The translations under genes were made by a program, and so were the position numbers. Shown here piece after piece: positions 20,769-31,015 of a stretch of DNA of 64,000 bases (the stretch's first letter is position 1; every line of letters starts with the position of its first letter). This DNA comes from Sphingopyxis lindanitolerans. Lineage in GTDB: Bacteria; Pseudomonadota; Alphaproteobacteria; Sphingomonadales; Sphingomonadaceae. The DNA is taken from the NCBI RefSeq assembly GCF_002993885.1, contig NZ_CM009578.1:186001-250000 (forward strand). Direction: 5' to 3'. The notes below the pieces were generated by a model that saw only the letters and a list, made by a program, of their open reading frames with translations, was not told the origin of the DNA and did not search any database.

Positions 20769-21767
20769 ATGGCGCCGCTGCGGCCCATTCAGATCGGTCC
20801 CATCACCATCGCGGATCCGGTGATCCTTGCGCCGATGACGGGCGTCTCCGACATGCCCTTCCGCACGCTCGTCCGCCGCTATGGCTCGGGGCTCAACGTC
20901 ACCGAGATGATCGCGAGCCAGGCTGCGATCCGCGAAACGCGCCAGTCGATCCAGAAAGCGGCGTGGCATCCGGTCGAGGAACCGGTGTCGATGCAACTCG
21001 TCGGCTGCACCCCCCATGAAATGGGCGAAGCGGCGAAGCTTAACGAAGATCGGGGCGCGGCGATCATCGACATCAACATGGGTTGCCCGGTGCGCAAGGT
21101 CACGAGCGGCGACGCGGGATCGGCCCTGATGCGCGACCTGAAGCTCGCCGCCACGCTGATCGATGCCTGCGTCAAGGCGGTGTCGGTGCCGGTGACCGTC
21201 AAGATGCGGATGGGCTGGGACGTTGACAGCCTGAACGCGCCCGAACTCGCGCATATCGCCGAGGATCTGGGCGCGAAGCTGGTCACCGTGCACGGCCGCA
21301 CGCGCAACCAGATGTATCGCGGCACCGCCGACTGGGCCTTCGTCCGCACGGTCAAGGATGCGGTATCGGTCCCCGTCATCGTCAACGGCGACATCTGCTC
21401 GGCCGACGATGCGCGAACCGCGATCGTGCAGAGCGGCGCCGACGGCGTGATGATCGGTCGCGGGGCTTATGGCCGACCATGGCTGCTCGGTCAGGTGATG
21501 GCGGCGCTGCGCGGGGAGAGCGAGCGCCCCGACCCCGGCATCGACGAACAATATGAAATCATTACAACTCATTATCGGGCAATGCTTGATCATTATGGTG
21601 AAATGACCGGGGTCAATATGGCGCGCAAGCATTTGGGCTGGTACGTCAAGGGGCTGCCGGGTTCGGCCGAGTTTCGCAACAAGGTCAACCAGATCCCCGA
21701 CAGCCGCGGCGTGCTCGACGCGCTCGAACAATTTTACGCGCCGTATCTGAGCAAGGCCGCTGCGTGA
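20769..21767 (+). CDS. dusB: tRNA-dihydrouridine synthase DusB (NifR3)
   Basis: A 332-aa FMN TIM-barrel protein with [13 protein letters not shown], the catalytic Cys block [29 protein letters not shown] and [14 protein letters not shown]. It reduces uridines in the tRNA D-loop. It is the first gene of the nitrogen-regulation operon, the classical nifR3-ntrB arrangement of alphaproteobacteria, and its stop overlaps the GTG of ntrB. The start is the ATG just before APLRPIQIG. Confidence 0.96.
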   Translation: MAPLRPIQIGPITIADPVILAPMTGVSDMPFRTLVRRYGSGLNVTEMIASQAAIRETRQSIQKAAWHPVEEPVSMQLVGCTPHEMGEAAKLNEDRGAAIIDINMGCPVRKVTSGDAGSALMRDLKLAATLIDACVKAVSVPVTVKMRMGWDVDSLNAPELAHIAEDLGAKLVTVHGRTRNQMYRGTADWAFVRTVKDAVSVPVIVNGDICSADDARTAIVQSGADGVMIGRGAYGRPWLLGQVMAALRGESERPDPGIDEQYEIITTHYRAMLDHYGEMTGVNMARKHLGWYVKGLPGSAEFRNKVNQIPDSRGVLDALEQFYAPYLSKAAA

Positions 21768-22857
21768 GCGCGCCGACGTCGAGCATTCCGACGTTCGACC
21801 ATGACGAGATCATCCAGTCGCATCCCGTCGCCACGCTGCTGATCGACAAGGGCGGGGTGGTGCTGTTCGTCAATGCCGCCGCTGAGCAGCTTTGCAACAC
21901 CGGCCGAGGAGCGATGGTCGGGCGTGTCGTCGACGAGCTGATCGGCATGGACCGCGGCTATCGCCAGCGGATGAACGACCCCGCGACTCCAGCGCTTTTT
22001 GCGCATCGCGCCGAGATCACCCTCGGCGGGCGGCGGTCGGCCTTCGTCGATATGCAGCTCGTTCCATATGGTCGCAGCGGCCACCGCATCCTGACGCTGG
22101 TGCCGTCACAGAGCGATGCCGATCTGATGGGCGGCGCGATCGGCCGCTCTGGCCGCGCGGCCGGCGCGGCTGCCTCGATGCTCGCGCACGAGATCAAGAA
22201 TCCGCTCGCGGGCATCAAGGGCGCGGCGCAGCTTCTTGCGCGCAAGGCCGATGCGAGCGGCGAGCGCTTCACGACTTTGATCTGCGCCGAAGTCGACCGG
22301 ATCACGACGCTGATCGACCAGATGGAGCATTTTTCGCGCGGACAGCCGATCGCCTGCGGCCCGATCAACCTGTATCAGCCGATCCACCAGGCGATGGAAA
22401 CCGCACGCGCGCGCCAATTTCCCGGCATCGGCTTCGTGGAGGATTTCGACCCCTCGCTGCCCATGGTGCATGGCAATCATGATGCGCTGGTCCAGATATT
22501 TTTGAACCTGATTACAAATGGGTGTGAAGCGCTTGGCGGACGCGATGACGGCATCCTGCGGATCGCCACCGCCTATCGCCATGGCCTGTCGATCGACCAG
22601 GATGACGGTCGCGGCCGCATCGCGTTGCCGATCGAGGTCAGCGTCAGCGACAATGGCCCCGGCGTTCCCGCCGATATTCGCGGCGACCTGTTCGATCCGT
22701 TCGTGACCACCAAGCGCGAGGGCAGGGGACTGGGCCTCGCGCTCGTCGCCAAGCTCGCGCGCGACATGGGTGGGACGGCGCAGCACGTCCGCGACGGCGA
22801 CTGGACGCGCTTTCGCGTTCACCTGCCTGCCGCGACAGCGCGAAAGGAGCGCGCACA

Positions 22858-22861
<4 letters not shown>
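21764..22861 (+). CDS. ntrB: Nitrogen regulation sensor histidine kinase NtrB
   Basis: A 365-aa soluble sensor kinase with a PAS domain (about residues 10-120), the H-box [22 protein letters not shown] with the phosphorylated His, N-box [13 protein letters not shown], and ATP-lid motifs DNGPGVP and [18 protein letters not shown]. With PII input it phosphorylates or dephosphorylates NtrC in response to nitrogen status. The GTG start overlaps dusB and the stop overlaps ntrC (ATGA), indicating strict co-translation. Confidence 0.95.
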
Positions 22862-24288
<1,427 letters not shown>

Positions 24289-24380
24289 CGCTTCGCACCA
24301 ACGGCAAAATGCGCACATATCGGCGCGCGTCTGCGCTTTGTGTGTTTTCTATGCAACAGGATTGTCGTAGCAGAGCAACA

Positions 24381-26672
24381 ATGAAGCCCGCCGCGTCCCT
24401 CAGTAGCGAAAGCGATTCTGCCGAGCTGGCCGCAGACTCGCGCGGCTGGCACTTTGCGGCGCCCGAATATTACACGCTGGCGATCATCATCAGCGTTGCG
24501 ATCGCGACCTATATCTTCGTCACCGGCGACGCGCAGAGCGAAAGGCTGCTGACGCCTGCACTCGTTGCCGCGATCATGGTCGTCAATCTCGTGCCGGCGA
24601 TGGCGCTGATCGTGCTCGTCGGCAGCCGCATCGCGCGCGCGCGCGCGATGCGTTCGATGGCGGGGGGCAATGGCCGCCTGCACGTCCGGCTGGTGGCGCT
24701 CTTCTCGCTGCTCGCGGCGACGCCGACCCTGCTGGTCGTCATCTTCGCCTCGCTGCTGTTCCAGTTCGGCGTCGATTTCTGGTTCTCCGACCGTTCGCGC
24801 GGGATGTTTGAGAATGCGGCGAGCCTGGCCGAAGGCTATTATCAAGAAAACCAGCGCGAAGTCGGCGCCAACACGACCGTGATGGCGCAGGATCTCAGCG
24901 ACTATCTTGCCAAGGCGCCGATCAACGGGCGTGACTTTGCCAATTATTATTTCCAGCAGGTCGTCGTTCGCAGCCTCAACGAATCGGCGATCATCGAGAT
25001 CGGACCCGACGGGATCGCGCGCACGGCCACGGCGGTCGCGCCCGACAGCCGCGCGGCCGACAAGCGCCTGACGCCCGCCATGCTTCACCGGCTCGAAGCA
25101 GGCGAGGATGTCGTCGTCATTCGCCGGGCGGATCGGATCGAGGCCGCGACACGGCTTCCCGGATCGCACAACGCCTATGTCTATGCGTCGCGGGATTTCA
25201 ACGTCCCCGGCTTTTCGCAGTCGATCCGCGCCGGCAACGTCCTGGCCGATTATAACGACCTGTTCGAGCGATCACAGCAGCTTCAATTGCAGTTCAACGG
25301 CGCGCTCTACCTCGGCTCCTTGCTGCTGCTGGCGCTCGCGGTGGTGGCGGCTATCGTCGTTGCCGACCGCATCGTGCGGCCGCTCGGCACATTGATCGGA
25401 GCGACGCGAACGGCGGCGGGGGGCGATTTGTCGGTGCGCGTGACGCCCCCGGCGCGCGACGACGAGATCGCGGTGCTGACCCGCGCGTTCAACCGCATGA
25501 CCGAGCAGCTCGAAGGCCAGACGGGCGCACTCGTCAGCGTCAACGCCCAGCTCGAAGCGCGGCGAAGTTTCATCGAAGCGGTGCTGAGCGGGGTGTCGTC
25601 GGCGGTCGTCTCGGTCGATGCGGATCACCGCATCCTGCTCGCCAACGCCGCGGCGGAGAGGCTGATCGGGCAAAGCGCCGCGGACCTTACCGGCCAGCCG
25701 CTCGCCGATGTCGCGCCCGAACTCGCACGCCTGCTGACCAGCGGTGAACGCGAAGGCGTCGTCCAACTCGTGCGGCGGGACACCGAGCCCGCGACGCTGG
25801 CCGCCAAGGCGGTCGCGCAGGACGATGGTTTCGTGCTGAGCTTCGAGGACATCACGCAGCAACTGCTCGATCAGCGCCGCGCCGCCTGGTCCGATGTCGC
25901 GCGGCGCATCGCGCACGAGATCAAGAACCCACTGACCCCGATTCAACTCGCCGCCGAGCGACTCCAGCGCCGTTTCGGTGAAAAGGTCGAAGGCGACGCA
26001 CCGACCTTCCGCCGCCTCACCGACACGATCGTCCGCCAGGTGCACGACATGCGCCGCATGGTCGATGAATTTTCAAGCTTCGCGCGCATGCCCAAGCCGA
26101 CCTTCGGGGTCGAGGATATTCGCGACATTCTGCGCCAGGCCGTGTTTCTGTTCGAGGTGGCAAAGCCCGATATCGCGTTCAGCGTCAAAACCCCCGACGA
26201 GATCGAGCCGCTCGTCTGCGACCGCCGCCTGTTGTCGCAGGCACTGACGAATATCGTCAAGAATGCGGTCGAAGCGATCGAAGAAAAAGAAAATGATGAT
26301 TCATCGCCGCCGATCGGCCATATCCATGCCGAACTCGCGATAGGCGAGGGGGACGCGATCGTCATCCGGGTCAGCGACGACGGAATCGGGCTCCCACAGG
26401 CTCGCGAGACGATTGCCGAGCCTTATATGACGACGCGGCAGGGCGGCACGGGACTGGGGCTCGCGATCGTCAAGAAGATCGTCGAGCAACATTATGGCGA
26501 ACTCGAATTCCGCGACAATCCGGCGGGAAGGGGCACGTGTGTGACGTTGACCCTGCATCCCAAGCGACTGCGGTCGTTGGCAGGCAAGGGGGGGGAATTG
26601 GTAACAGGGCAAGGGGAATCGGTCCCGGGACGTGTCCGGAACCGGCAGGATAGAGAAGAATATGGCGCTTGA
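24381..26672 (+). CDS. ntrY: Membrane sensor histidine kinase NtrY
   Basis: A 763-aa kinase. Several transmembrane segments (YYTLAIIISVAIATYIFV, LTPALVAAIMVVNLVPAMALIVLV, VALFSLLAATPTLLVVIFASLLF and LYLGSLLLLALAVVAAIVVA) flank a periplasmic sensor region, then HAMP (RIVRPLGTLIGATRTAAGGDLSVRV), PAS, H-box [21 protein letters not shown] and ATPase motifs (ALTNIVKNAVEAI, GTGLGLAIVKKIV). It is the partner of NtrX. A 92-bp gap after ntrC may carry its own promoter. The ATG at 24381 is chosen because upstream codons are not family-like. Confidence 0.94.
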   Translation: MKPAASLSSESDSAELAADSRGWHFAAPEYYTLAIIISVAIATYIFVTGDAQSERLLTPALVAAIMVVNLVPAMALIVLVGSRIARARAMRSMAGGNGRLHVRLVALFSLLAATPTLLVVIFASLLFQFGVDFWFSDRSRGMFENAASLAEGYYQENQREVGANTTVMAQDLSDYLAKAPINGRDFANYYFQQVVVRSLNESAIIEIGPDGIARTATAVAPDSRAADKRLTPAMLHRLEAGEDVVVIRRADRIEAATRLPGSHNAYVYASRDFNVPGFSQSIRAGNVLADYNDLFERSQQLQLQFNGALYLGSLLLLALAVVAAIVVADRIVRPLGTLIGATRTAAGGDLSVRVTPPARDDEIAVLTRAFNRMTEQLEGQTGALVSVNAQLEARRSFIEAVLSGVSSAVVSVDADHRILLANAAAERLIGQSAADLTGQPLADVAPELARLLTSGEREGVVQLVRRDTEPATLAAKAVAQDDGFVLSFEDITQQLLDQRRAAWSDVARRIAHEIKNPLTPIQLAAERLQRRFGEKVEGDAPTFRRLTDTIVRQVHDMRRMVDEFSSFARMPKPTFGVEDIRDILRQAVFLFEVAKPDIAFSVKTPDEIEPLVCDRRLLSQALTNIVKNAVEAIEEKENDDSSPPIGHIHAELAIGEGDAIVIRVSDDGIGLPQARETIAEPYMTTRQGGTGLGLAIVKKIVEQHYGELEFRDNPAGRGTCVTLTLHPKRLRSLAGKGGELVTGQGESVPGRVRNRQDREEYGA

Positions 26673-28041
26673 TATCTTGATCGTCGACGACGAACGCGAC
26701 ATTTGCGACCTGGTCGCCGGTGTCATGGAAGACGAAGGCTATGAGGCGCGCACCGCGTCGGACAGCGACGCCGCGCTCGATGCGATCCGCCAACGTCGAC
26801 CCTCGCTCGCGCTGATCGACGTGTGGCTCCAGGGTTCGCGGCTCGACGGGCTGGGACTGGTCGAGGCGATCAAGGCGTTCGACCCCACCTTGCCGATCAT
26901 CGTCATTTCGGGTCACGGAGGCCTCGATACCGCGGTCGCGGCGATCCGCCGCGGCGCGTTCGACTTCATCGAAAAGCCGTTCGAGGCCGAACGGCTGCTC
27001 CACCTTGTCGCGCGCGCGACCGAGAATGAGCGACTGAAGTTCGAATATGAGCAACTGCGCGAGAAAGCGGGACCGTCGGACGAACTCACCGGCACCAGCG
27101 CGGCGATCAACAATGTCCGCGCCACGTTGAAGCGCGTCGCCGGAACGGGCAGCCGCGTCCTCATCACCGGGGCGCCGGGCGTCGGCAAGGAAGTCGCCGC
27201 ACGCGTCCTCCACGGCTGGAGCGGACGGCATAACGCGCCTTTCCGCGTGATTTCGTCGGCGCGCATGGATCCCGAGACGGTCGAGCTAGAACTGTTCGGC
27301 TCGGAGGCCGAGGACGGATCGATCCGCGTCGGCCTGCTCGAACAGGCGCATGGCGGAACCTTGTTTCTCGACGAGGTCGCCGACATGCCGCTGACGACGC
27401 AGGGCAAGATCCTTCGCGTCCTGACCGATCAGAGTTTCACGCGCGTCGGTGGGCGAACGATGATCCGCGTCGATGTCCGCATCATTTCGGGCTCGGCGCG
27501 CGACCTGATAGTCGAGATCGCCGAAAACCGGTTCCGCGAAGACCTCTATTACCGGCTTAATGTCGTGCCGGTGCCTATCCCCTCGCTGCGTGAGCGCCGC
27601 GACGATATCGCCAGCCTGTGTGACCATTTCGTCCGCCGTTATGCCGCCGACCGCCGCGTACCGCCGCCCGAGATCAGCGGTGAGGCGATGGCGGCGCTCC
27701 AGGCGCACGACTGGCCGGGGAATGTCCGCGAACTGCGCAACGTCATCGAAAGGGTGATGATCCTCGCGCCGAGCGATCGGCTGGGGCGCATCGACGCCGA
27801 CATGCTGCCGGCGGAACTGGTCCGCGGCGGCGCCGACATCTTGCCGAACAGCGAATCGATTACCGCGATCCCGCTCAAGGAAGCGCGCGAGAATTTCGAG
27901 CGCGAATATCTGCGCATCCAGATCAACCGCTTTTCGGGCAATATTTCGCGCACCGCGACCTTCATCGGGATGGAGCGTTCGGCGCTGCATCGCAAGCTCA
28001 AGCTGCTCGGACTGACCGAAAGTCCCGACGGCGACGGCTGA
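26662..28041 (+). CDS. ntrX: Response regulator NtrX
   Basis: A 459-aa regulator with receiver domain (LIVDDERDICDLVAGV, acceptor Asp in LALIDVWLQGS), AAA+ domain (Walker A ITGAPGVGKEVAARVLH, Walker B GGTLFLDEVADM) and Fis-type HTH (NISRTATFIGMERSALHRKL). The loop where sigma-54 activators carry GAFTGA reads SEAEDGSIRVG (about residues 213-223), so contact with sigma-54 is doubtful and regulation at other promoters is likely. The gene overlaps ntrY by 11 bp. NtrYX affects nitrogen, redox and envelope functions in alphaproteobacteria. Confidence 0.93.
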   Translation: MALDILIVDDERDICDLVAGVMEDEGYEARTASDSDAALDAIRQRRPSLALIDVWLQGSRLDGLGLVEAIKAFDPTLPIIVISGHGGLDTAVAAIRRGAFDFIEKPFEAERLLHLVARATENERLKFEYEQLREKAGPSDELTGTSAAINNVRATLKRVAGTGSRVLITGAPGVGKEVAARVLHGWSGRHNAPFRVISSARMDPETVELELFGSEAEDGSIRVGLLEQAHGGTLFLDEVADMPLTTQGKILRVLTDQSFTRVGGRTMIRVDVRIISGSARDLIVEIAENRFREDLYYRLNVVPVPIPSLRERRDDIASLCDHFVRRYAADRRVPPPEISGEAMAALQAHDWPGNVRELRNVIERVMILAPSDRLGRIDADMLPAELVRGGADILPNSESITAIPLKEARENFEREYLRIQINRFSGNISRTATFIGMERSALHRKLKLLGLTESPDGDG

Positions 28042-28160
28042 CGGCTTTCGCGCTAGACCTGCACCGGGCTTTGTCGCATATTACGCGTGCGAAGTAGGTC
28101 GCTAACGCCGAAAACGGGCATCGCACTCGCGGTATCACCGCCAAAATCAAGGAGGCAAAT

Positions 28161-28658
28161 ATGTCCGACAAGAATCAGAATCTCCAGGATCTTTTCCTAA
28201 ACGCCCTGCGCCGGACCAAGACGCCGGTGACGATGTTCCTCGTCAAGGGCGTCAAATTGCAGGGCATCATCACCTGGTTCGACAATTTCTCGCTGCTGCT
28301 CCGCCGCGACGGCCAGTCGCAGCTCGTCTACAAGCATGCGATCTCGACGGTGATGCCGTCGCACGACTTCGACCTCGCGGCGCTGGGTAACGACATTCGC
28401 GAGGCGCCGGCGAGCAAGGGCAAGGCGCTGCAGGACGTGTTCCTCAACGCGGTGCGCCGGTCGGATGAATCGGTGACGATGTTCCTGGTGAATGGGGTGA
28501 TGCTTCAGGGCGACATCGTCGCTTTTGACCTGTTCTGCATGCTGCTCGAACGCGAGCGGCAGGTCCAGCTCGTCTACAAGCATGCGATCTCGACCGTTCA
28601 GCCGAACGGACCGATCAACCTCACCGACAATGGCGACGACGAAGAAGGCGCCGCCTGA
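28161..28658 (+). CDS. hfq: RNA chaperone Hfq with two tandem Sm domains
   Basis: A 165-aa protein, about twice the usual 75-80 aa. Residues 1-75 and about 86-150 are two copies of the Hfq core. Each has an LQD-[LV]FLNA-[LV]RR N-terminal helix, the VTMFLV-[KN]GV strand and the Sm2 motif YKHAIST (57-63 and 139-145). Hfq binds sRNAs and mRNA A-tracts as a hexameric ring, so a fused dimer could make the ring from three chains. An acidic tail (NGDDEEGAA) follows. RBS AAGGAGG lies 5-11 bases before the ATG. The position between ntrX and hflX is the usual alphaproteobacterial one. Confidence 0.96.
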   Translation: MSDKNQNLQDLFLNALRRTKTPVTMFLVKGVKLQGIITWFDNFSLLLRRDGQSQLVYKHAISTVMPSHDFDLAALGNDIREAPASKGKALQDVFLNAVRRSDESVTMFLVNGVMLQGDIVAFDLFCMLLERERQVQLVYKHAISTVQPNGPINLTDNGDDEEGAA

Positions 28659-28666
28659 TCGACGCT

Positions 28667-30013
28667 GTGAACGACAGCGAGGATGACGTCACCCGCGGCG
28701 CCGCCGCGCTGTTGGTCGTGCCCGAATGGCACGGGCAGCGGCTGTCGCGCGACCTCGACGCGCGCGCCGAGGAAGCGAAGGGGCTGGCGCTGGCGATCGG
28801 GCTCGACGTGGTGGCGGTTCATACGCTGCGGCTGCGGCAGACGCGCGCCGCGACGCTGATCGGTGTCGGGCAGATTGAGGCGATCAAGCCCGATGTTGTC
28901 GAAAGTGCCGCGCAGCTCGTCATCGTCGATGCGGCACTGACCGCGATCCAGCAGCGCAACCTTGAGACCGAGTTCGGGACGAAAGTCATTGATAGAACGG
29001 GATTGATTCTCGAAATCTTTGGCGAGCGCGCGGCGACGGCCGAGGGGCGGCTGCAGGTCGAACTGGCGCATCTCGACTATCAGGCGGGGCGGTTGGTGCG
29101 GAGTTGGACGCATCTCGAGCGCCAGCGCGGTGGTTTCGGCTTCCTCGGCGGGCCGGGCGAAACGCAGATCGAGGCCGATCGGCGGATGATCCGCAATCGG
29201 ATGGCGCGCATCCGCCGTCAGCTCGACGATGCCCGCCGCACCCGCCAGCTCCAGCGATCGAAGCGCCAGCGCGCACCCTGGCCGGTGATCGCGCTCGTCG
29301 GCTATACCAACGCCGGAAAATCCACCTTTTTCAACCGCCTGACCGGAAGTGACGTCATGGCGGAAGACATGCTGTTCGCGACGCTCGACCCAACGATGCG
29401 CGAAATCCGGCTGCCGGGGATCGACAAGGCGATCCTGTCGGACACCGTCGGTTTCGTCTCCGACCTGCCGACCGAACTGGTCGCGGCGTTCCGCGCAACG
29501 CTGGAAGAGGTCACGACCGCCGACCTGATCGTCCATGTCCGCGACATCGCGCACCCCGACAGCGACGCGCAATATGACGATGTCCGCGCGATCCTCGACT
29601 CGCTGGGCGTCAATGGCCCCCAGGAAACGGACGGAAAGCACAGGGAAGGGGAGGATGACCCCCGCACCGTTCCCCAGATCGAAATCTGGAACAAGATCGA
29701 CACCGCCGATGCCGACGCCCGGGCGCGGATCGAGGAGATGGCGGCCCGGCGCGGCGACGTCGCGGTCCTCTCGGCAGTGACGGGCGAGGGGGTCGAGGCG
29801 GCACGGACGCTCATGGCGTCACAATTGACCGCGCGGCACCGGGTCGAGCGTATCTTCCTGACCTTTGACCAGGGCGAGGCGATGGCATGGCTCCACGCGC
29901 GCGGCGAGGTGCTGGGGGATGTCGCCGGGGACGAGGGGCATGTGCTGACCGTGCGGCTCGATCCCGCCGATCGGGCGCGGTTCGAGCGGCTGTGGCCGCA
30001 GGGGAATGGGTAG
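28667..30013 (+). CDS. hflX: GTPase HflX
   Basis: A 448-aa ribosome-associated GTPase. The N-terminal HflX domain and glycine-rich linker (GFGFLGGPGETQIEADRRMIRNRM) precede the G domain with G1 GYTNAGKST, G3 DTVGF and G4 NKID. It rescues or splits stalled and heat-damaged ribosomes. The GTG start lies 8 bp after the hfq stop, so hfq-hflX form one unit. Confidence 0.95.
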   Translation: MNDSEDDVTRGAAALLVVPEWHGQRLSRDLDARAEEAKGLALAIGLDVVAVHTLRLRQTRAATLIGVGQIEAIKPDVVESAAQLVIVDAALTAIQQRNLETEFGTKVIDRTGLILEIFGERAATAEGRLQVELAHLDYQAGRLVRSWTHLERQRGGFGFLGGPGETQIEADRRMIRNRMARIRRQLDDARRTRQLQRSKRQRAPWPVIALVGYTNAGKSTFFNRLTGSDVMAEDMLFATLDPTMREIRLPGIDKAILSDTVGFVSDLPTELVAAFRATLEEVTTADLIVHVRDIAHPDSDAQYDDVRAILDSLGVNGPQETDGKHREGEDDPRTVPQIEIWNKIDTADADARARIEEMAARRGDVAVLSAVTGEGVEAARTLMASQLTARHRVERIFLTFDQGEAMAWLHARGEVLGDVAGDEGHVLTVRLDPADRARFERLWPQGNG

Positions 30014-30128
30014 CGGGCGCTACGCATCGAGAGTTGGTGTTTTAACACCCGCCTACTTTCCCGCTCGTGTCTCGACTTCGCTCGACACGAACGGAATTGA
30101 GGGCAGGTTCCATACGCGATGCTCTGGA

Positions 30129-30911
30129 TCAGGCCCGTTCCGACGCCTTGACCGCCTGCCAATGCGCCTCGAGCGTGTCGAGCGACTGCGCGGCGATATC
30201 GGGGCCTGCGCGTTCCTCGACGGCGTGGAAGCGGCGAGCGAATTTCTCGTTGGCGGCGCGCAAGGCACTTTCGGCATCGACGCCAAGGTGGCGCGCATAA
30301 TTGACCACCGCGAAGAGCAGGTCGCCGATCTCTTCGGCGCGCGCGGTCGCATCGGGTGCCGCCACGACTTCATCAAGTTCCTCGGCGATCTTGGCGCGCG
30401 GTCCTTCGGCATCGGGCCAGTCGAAACCGACGCGCGCGGCACGGCCTTGCAGCTTTTGCGCGCGGAGCAGCGCCGGCAGCGACAGCGCGACGCCGTCGAG
30501 CGCGCTTTTGGGGCCGTCGGCCGCGCGCTCGGCCGCCTTGATCGCTTCCCACTGGACGCGGACATCGCCGGTCGCCGCGTCACCGAAGATATGCGGATGG
30601 CGGCGCTCCATCTTGTCGCTGATCGCGGTCGCGACGTCATCGAAACCGAACAGGCCGGCGTCGGTCGCAATCTGGCTGTGAAAGACGACCTGGAGCAGCA
30701 AGTCGCCAAGTTCGTCGCAGATCGCCGCCGGATCGCCGCCGGTGATCGCGTCGGCGACCTCATAGGCTTCCTCGATCGTATAGGGCGCGATCGTTGCGAA
30801 ATCCTGCGCCAGATCCCATTCGCAGCCACCATCGGGGTCGCGAAGCCGTGCCATGACGCCAAGCAGGCGGTCGATGGGGGACGGAGCCGCGGGGGTGTTG
30901 GCTTCGGGCAT
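30129..30911 (-). CDS. mazG: Nucleoside triphosphate pyrophosphohydrolase MazG
   Basis: A 260-aa protein with two MazG domains. The N-terminal start LLGVMARLRDPDGGCEWDLAQDF and the EEAYEVADAI / ELGDLLLQVVFHSQ metal-binding helices form the first. EELDEVVAA and EIGDLLFAVVNYARHLGVDAE form the second. It hydrolyses NTPs (house-cleaning and (p)ppGpp-linked roles). The start codon lies 5 bp from the left attachment site of the Microviridae prophage. Its natural 5' flank beyond dif has therefore been displaced and phage DNA now lies upstream. Confidence 0.95.
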   Translation of the reverse strand: MPEANTPAAPSPIDRLLGVMARLRDPDGGCEWDLAQDFATIAPYTIEEAYEVADAITGGDPAAICDELGDLLLQVVFHSQIATDAGLFGFDDVATAISDKMERRHPHIFGDAATGDVRVQWEAIKAAERAADGPKSALDGVALSLPALLRAQKLQGRAARVGFDWPDAEGPRAKIAEELDEVVAAPDATARAEEIGDLLFAVVNYARHLGVDAESALRAANEKFARRFHAVEERAGPDIAAQSLDTLEAHWQAVKASERA

Positions 30912-30915
30912 ATAA

Positions 30916-30943
30916 TTATCCGATAATATATATTAAGTAATGA
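30916..30943. other. attL: hybrid XerC/XerD (dif-type) site, left prophage end
   Basis: A 28-bp dif layout: XerC arm TTATCCGATAA (30916-30926), central TATATA, and XerD-side arm TTAAGTAATGA (30933-30943). It shares the 17-bp core TCCGATAATATATATTA (30919-30935) with attR at 35573-35589. The left arm is presumably host dif and the right arm phage derived. The XerD side also falls inside a perfect inverted repeat (30928-30953). Confidence 0.82.
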
Positions 30944-30953
30944 CTTAATATAT
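30928..30953. repeat. Perfect inverted repeat at the left prophage end
   Basis: Two 11-bp arms, ATATATTAAGT and ACTTAATATAT, are separated by AATG. The left arm overlaps the dif central region and phage XerD arm. It could be a structured single-stranded recombination site (as in phages that enter Xer sites as ssDNA hairpins) or an operator. This is inference. Confidence 0.7.
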
Positions 30954-30969
30954 CTGGTTAACAATACTC

Positions 30970-30998
30970 GGGGAGCGTCGTCGGACCGCTCCCCTTTT
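30970..30998 (+). terminator. Terminator-like hairpin upstream of the capsid gene
   Basis: An 8-bp GC stem (GGGGAGCG / CGCTCCCC) with a 9-nt loop is followed by TTTT. In the circular phage form it lies about 70 nt downstream of the last gene across attP, a natural terminator position. In the integrated form it lies in the leader of the capsid gene. Confidence 0.6.
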
Positions 30999-31015
30999 AC
31001 TTGTGGAGAATAGTA

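Noticed and set aside
31001..31015. Five-codon longer capsid start at an in-frame TTG.
   Set aside because: GGAG at 31005-31008 is correctly placed for the ATG at 31016, and it would lie inside the longer coding sequence.
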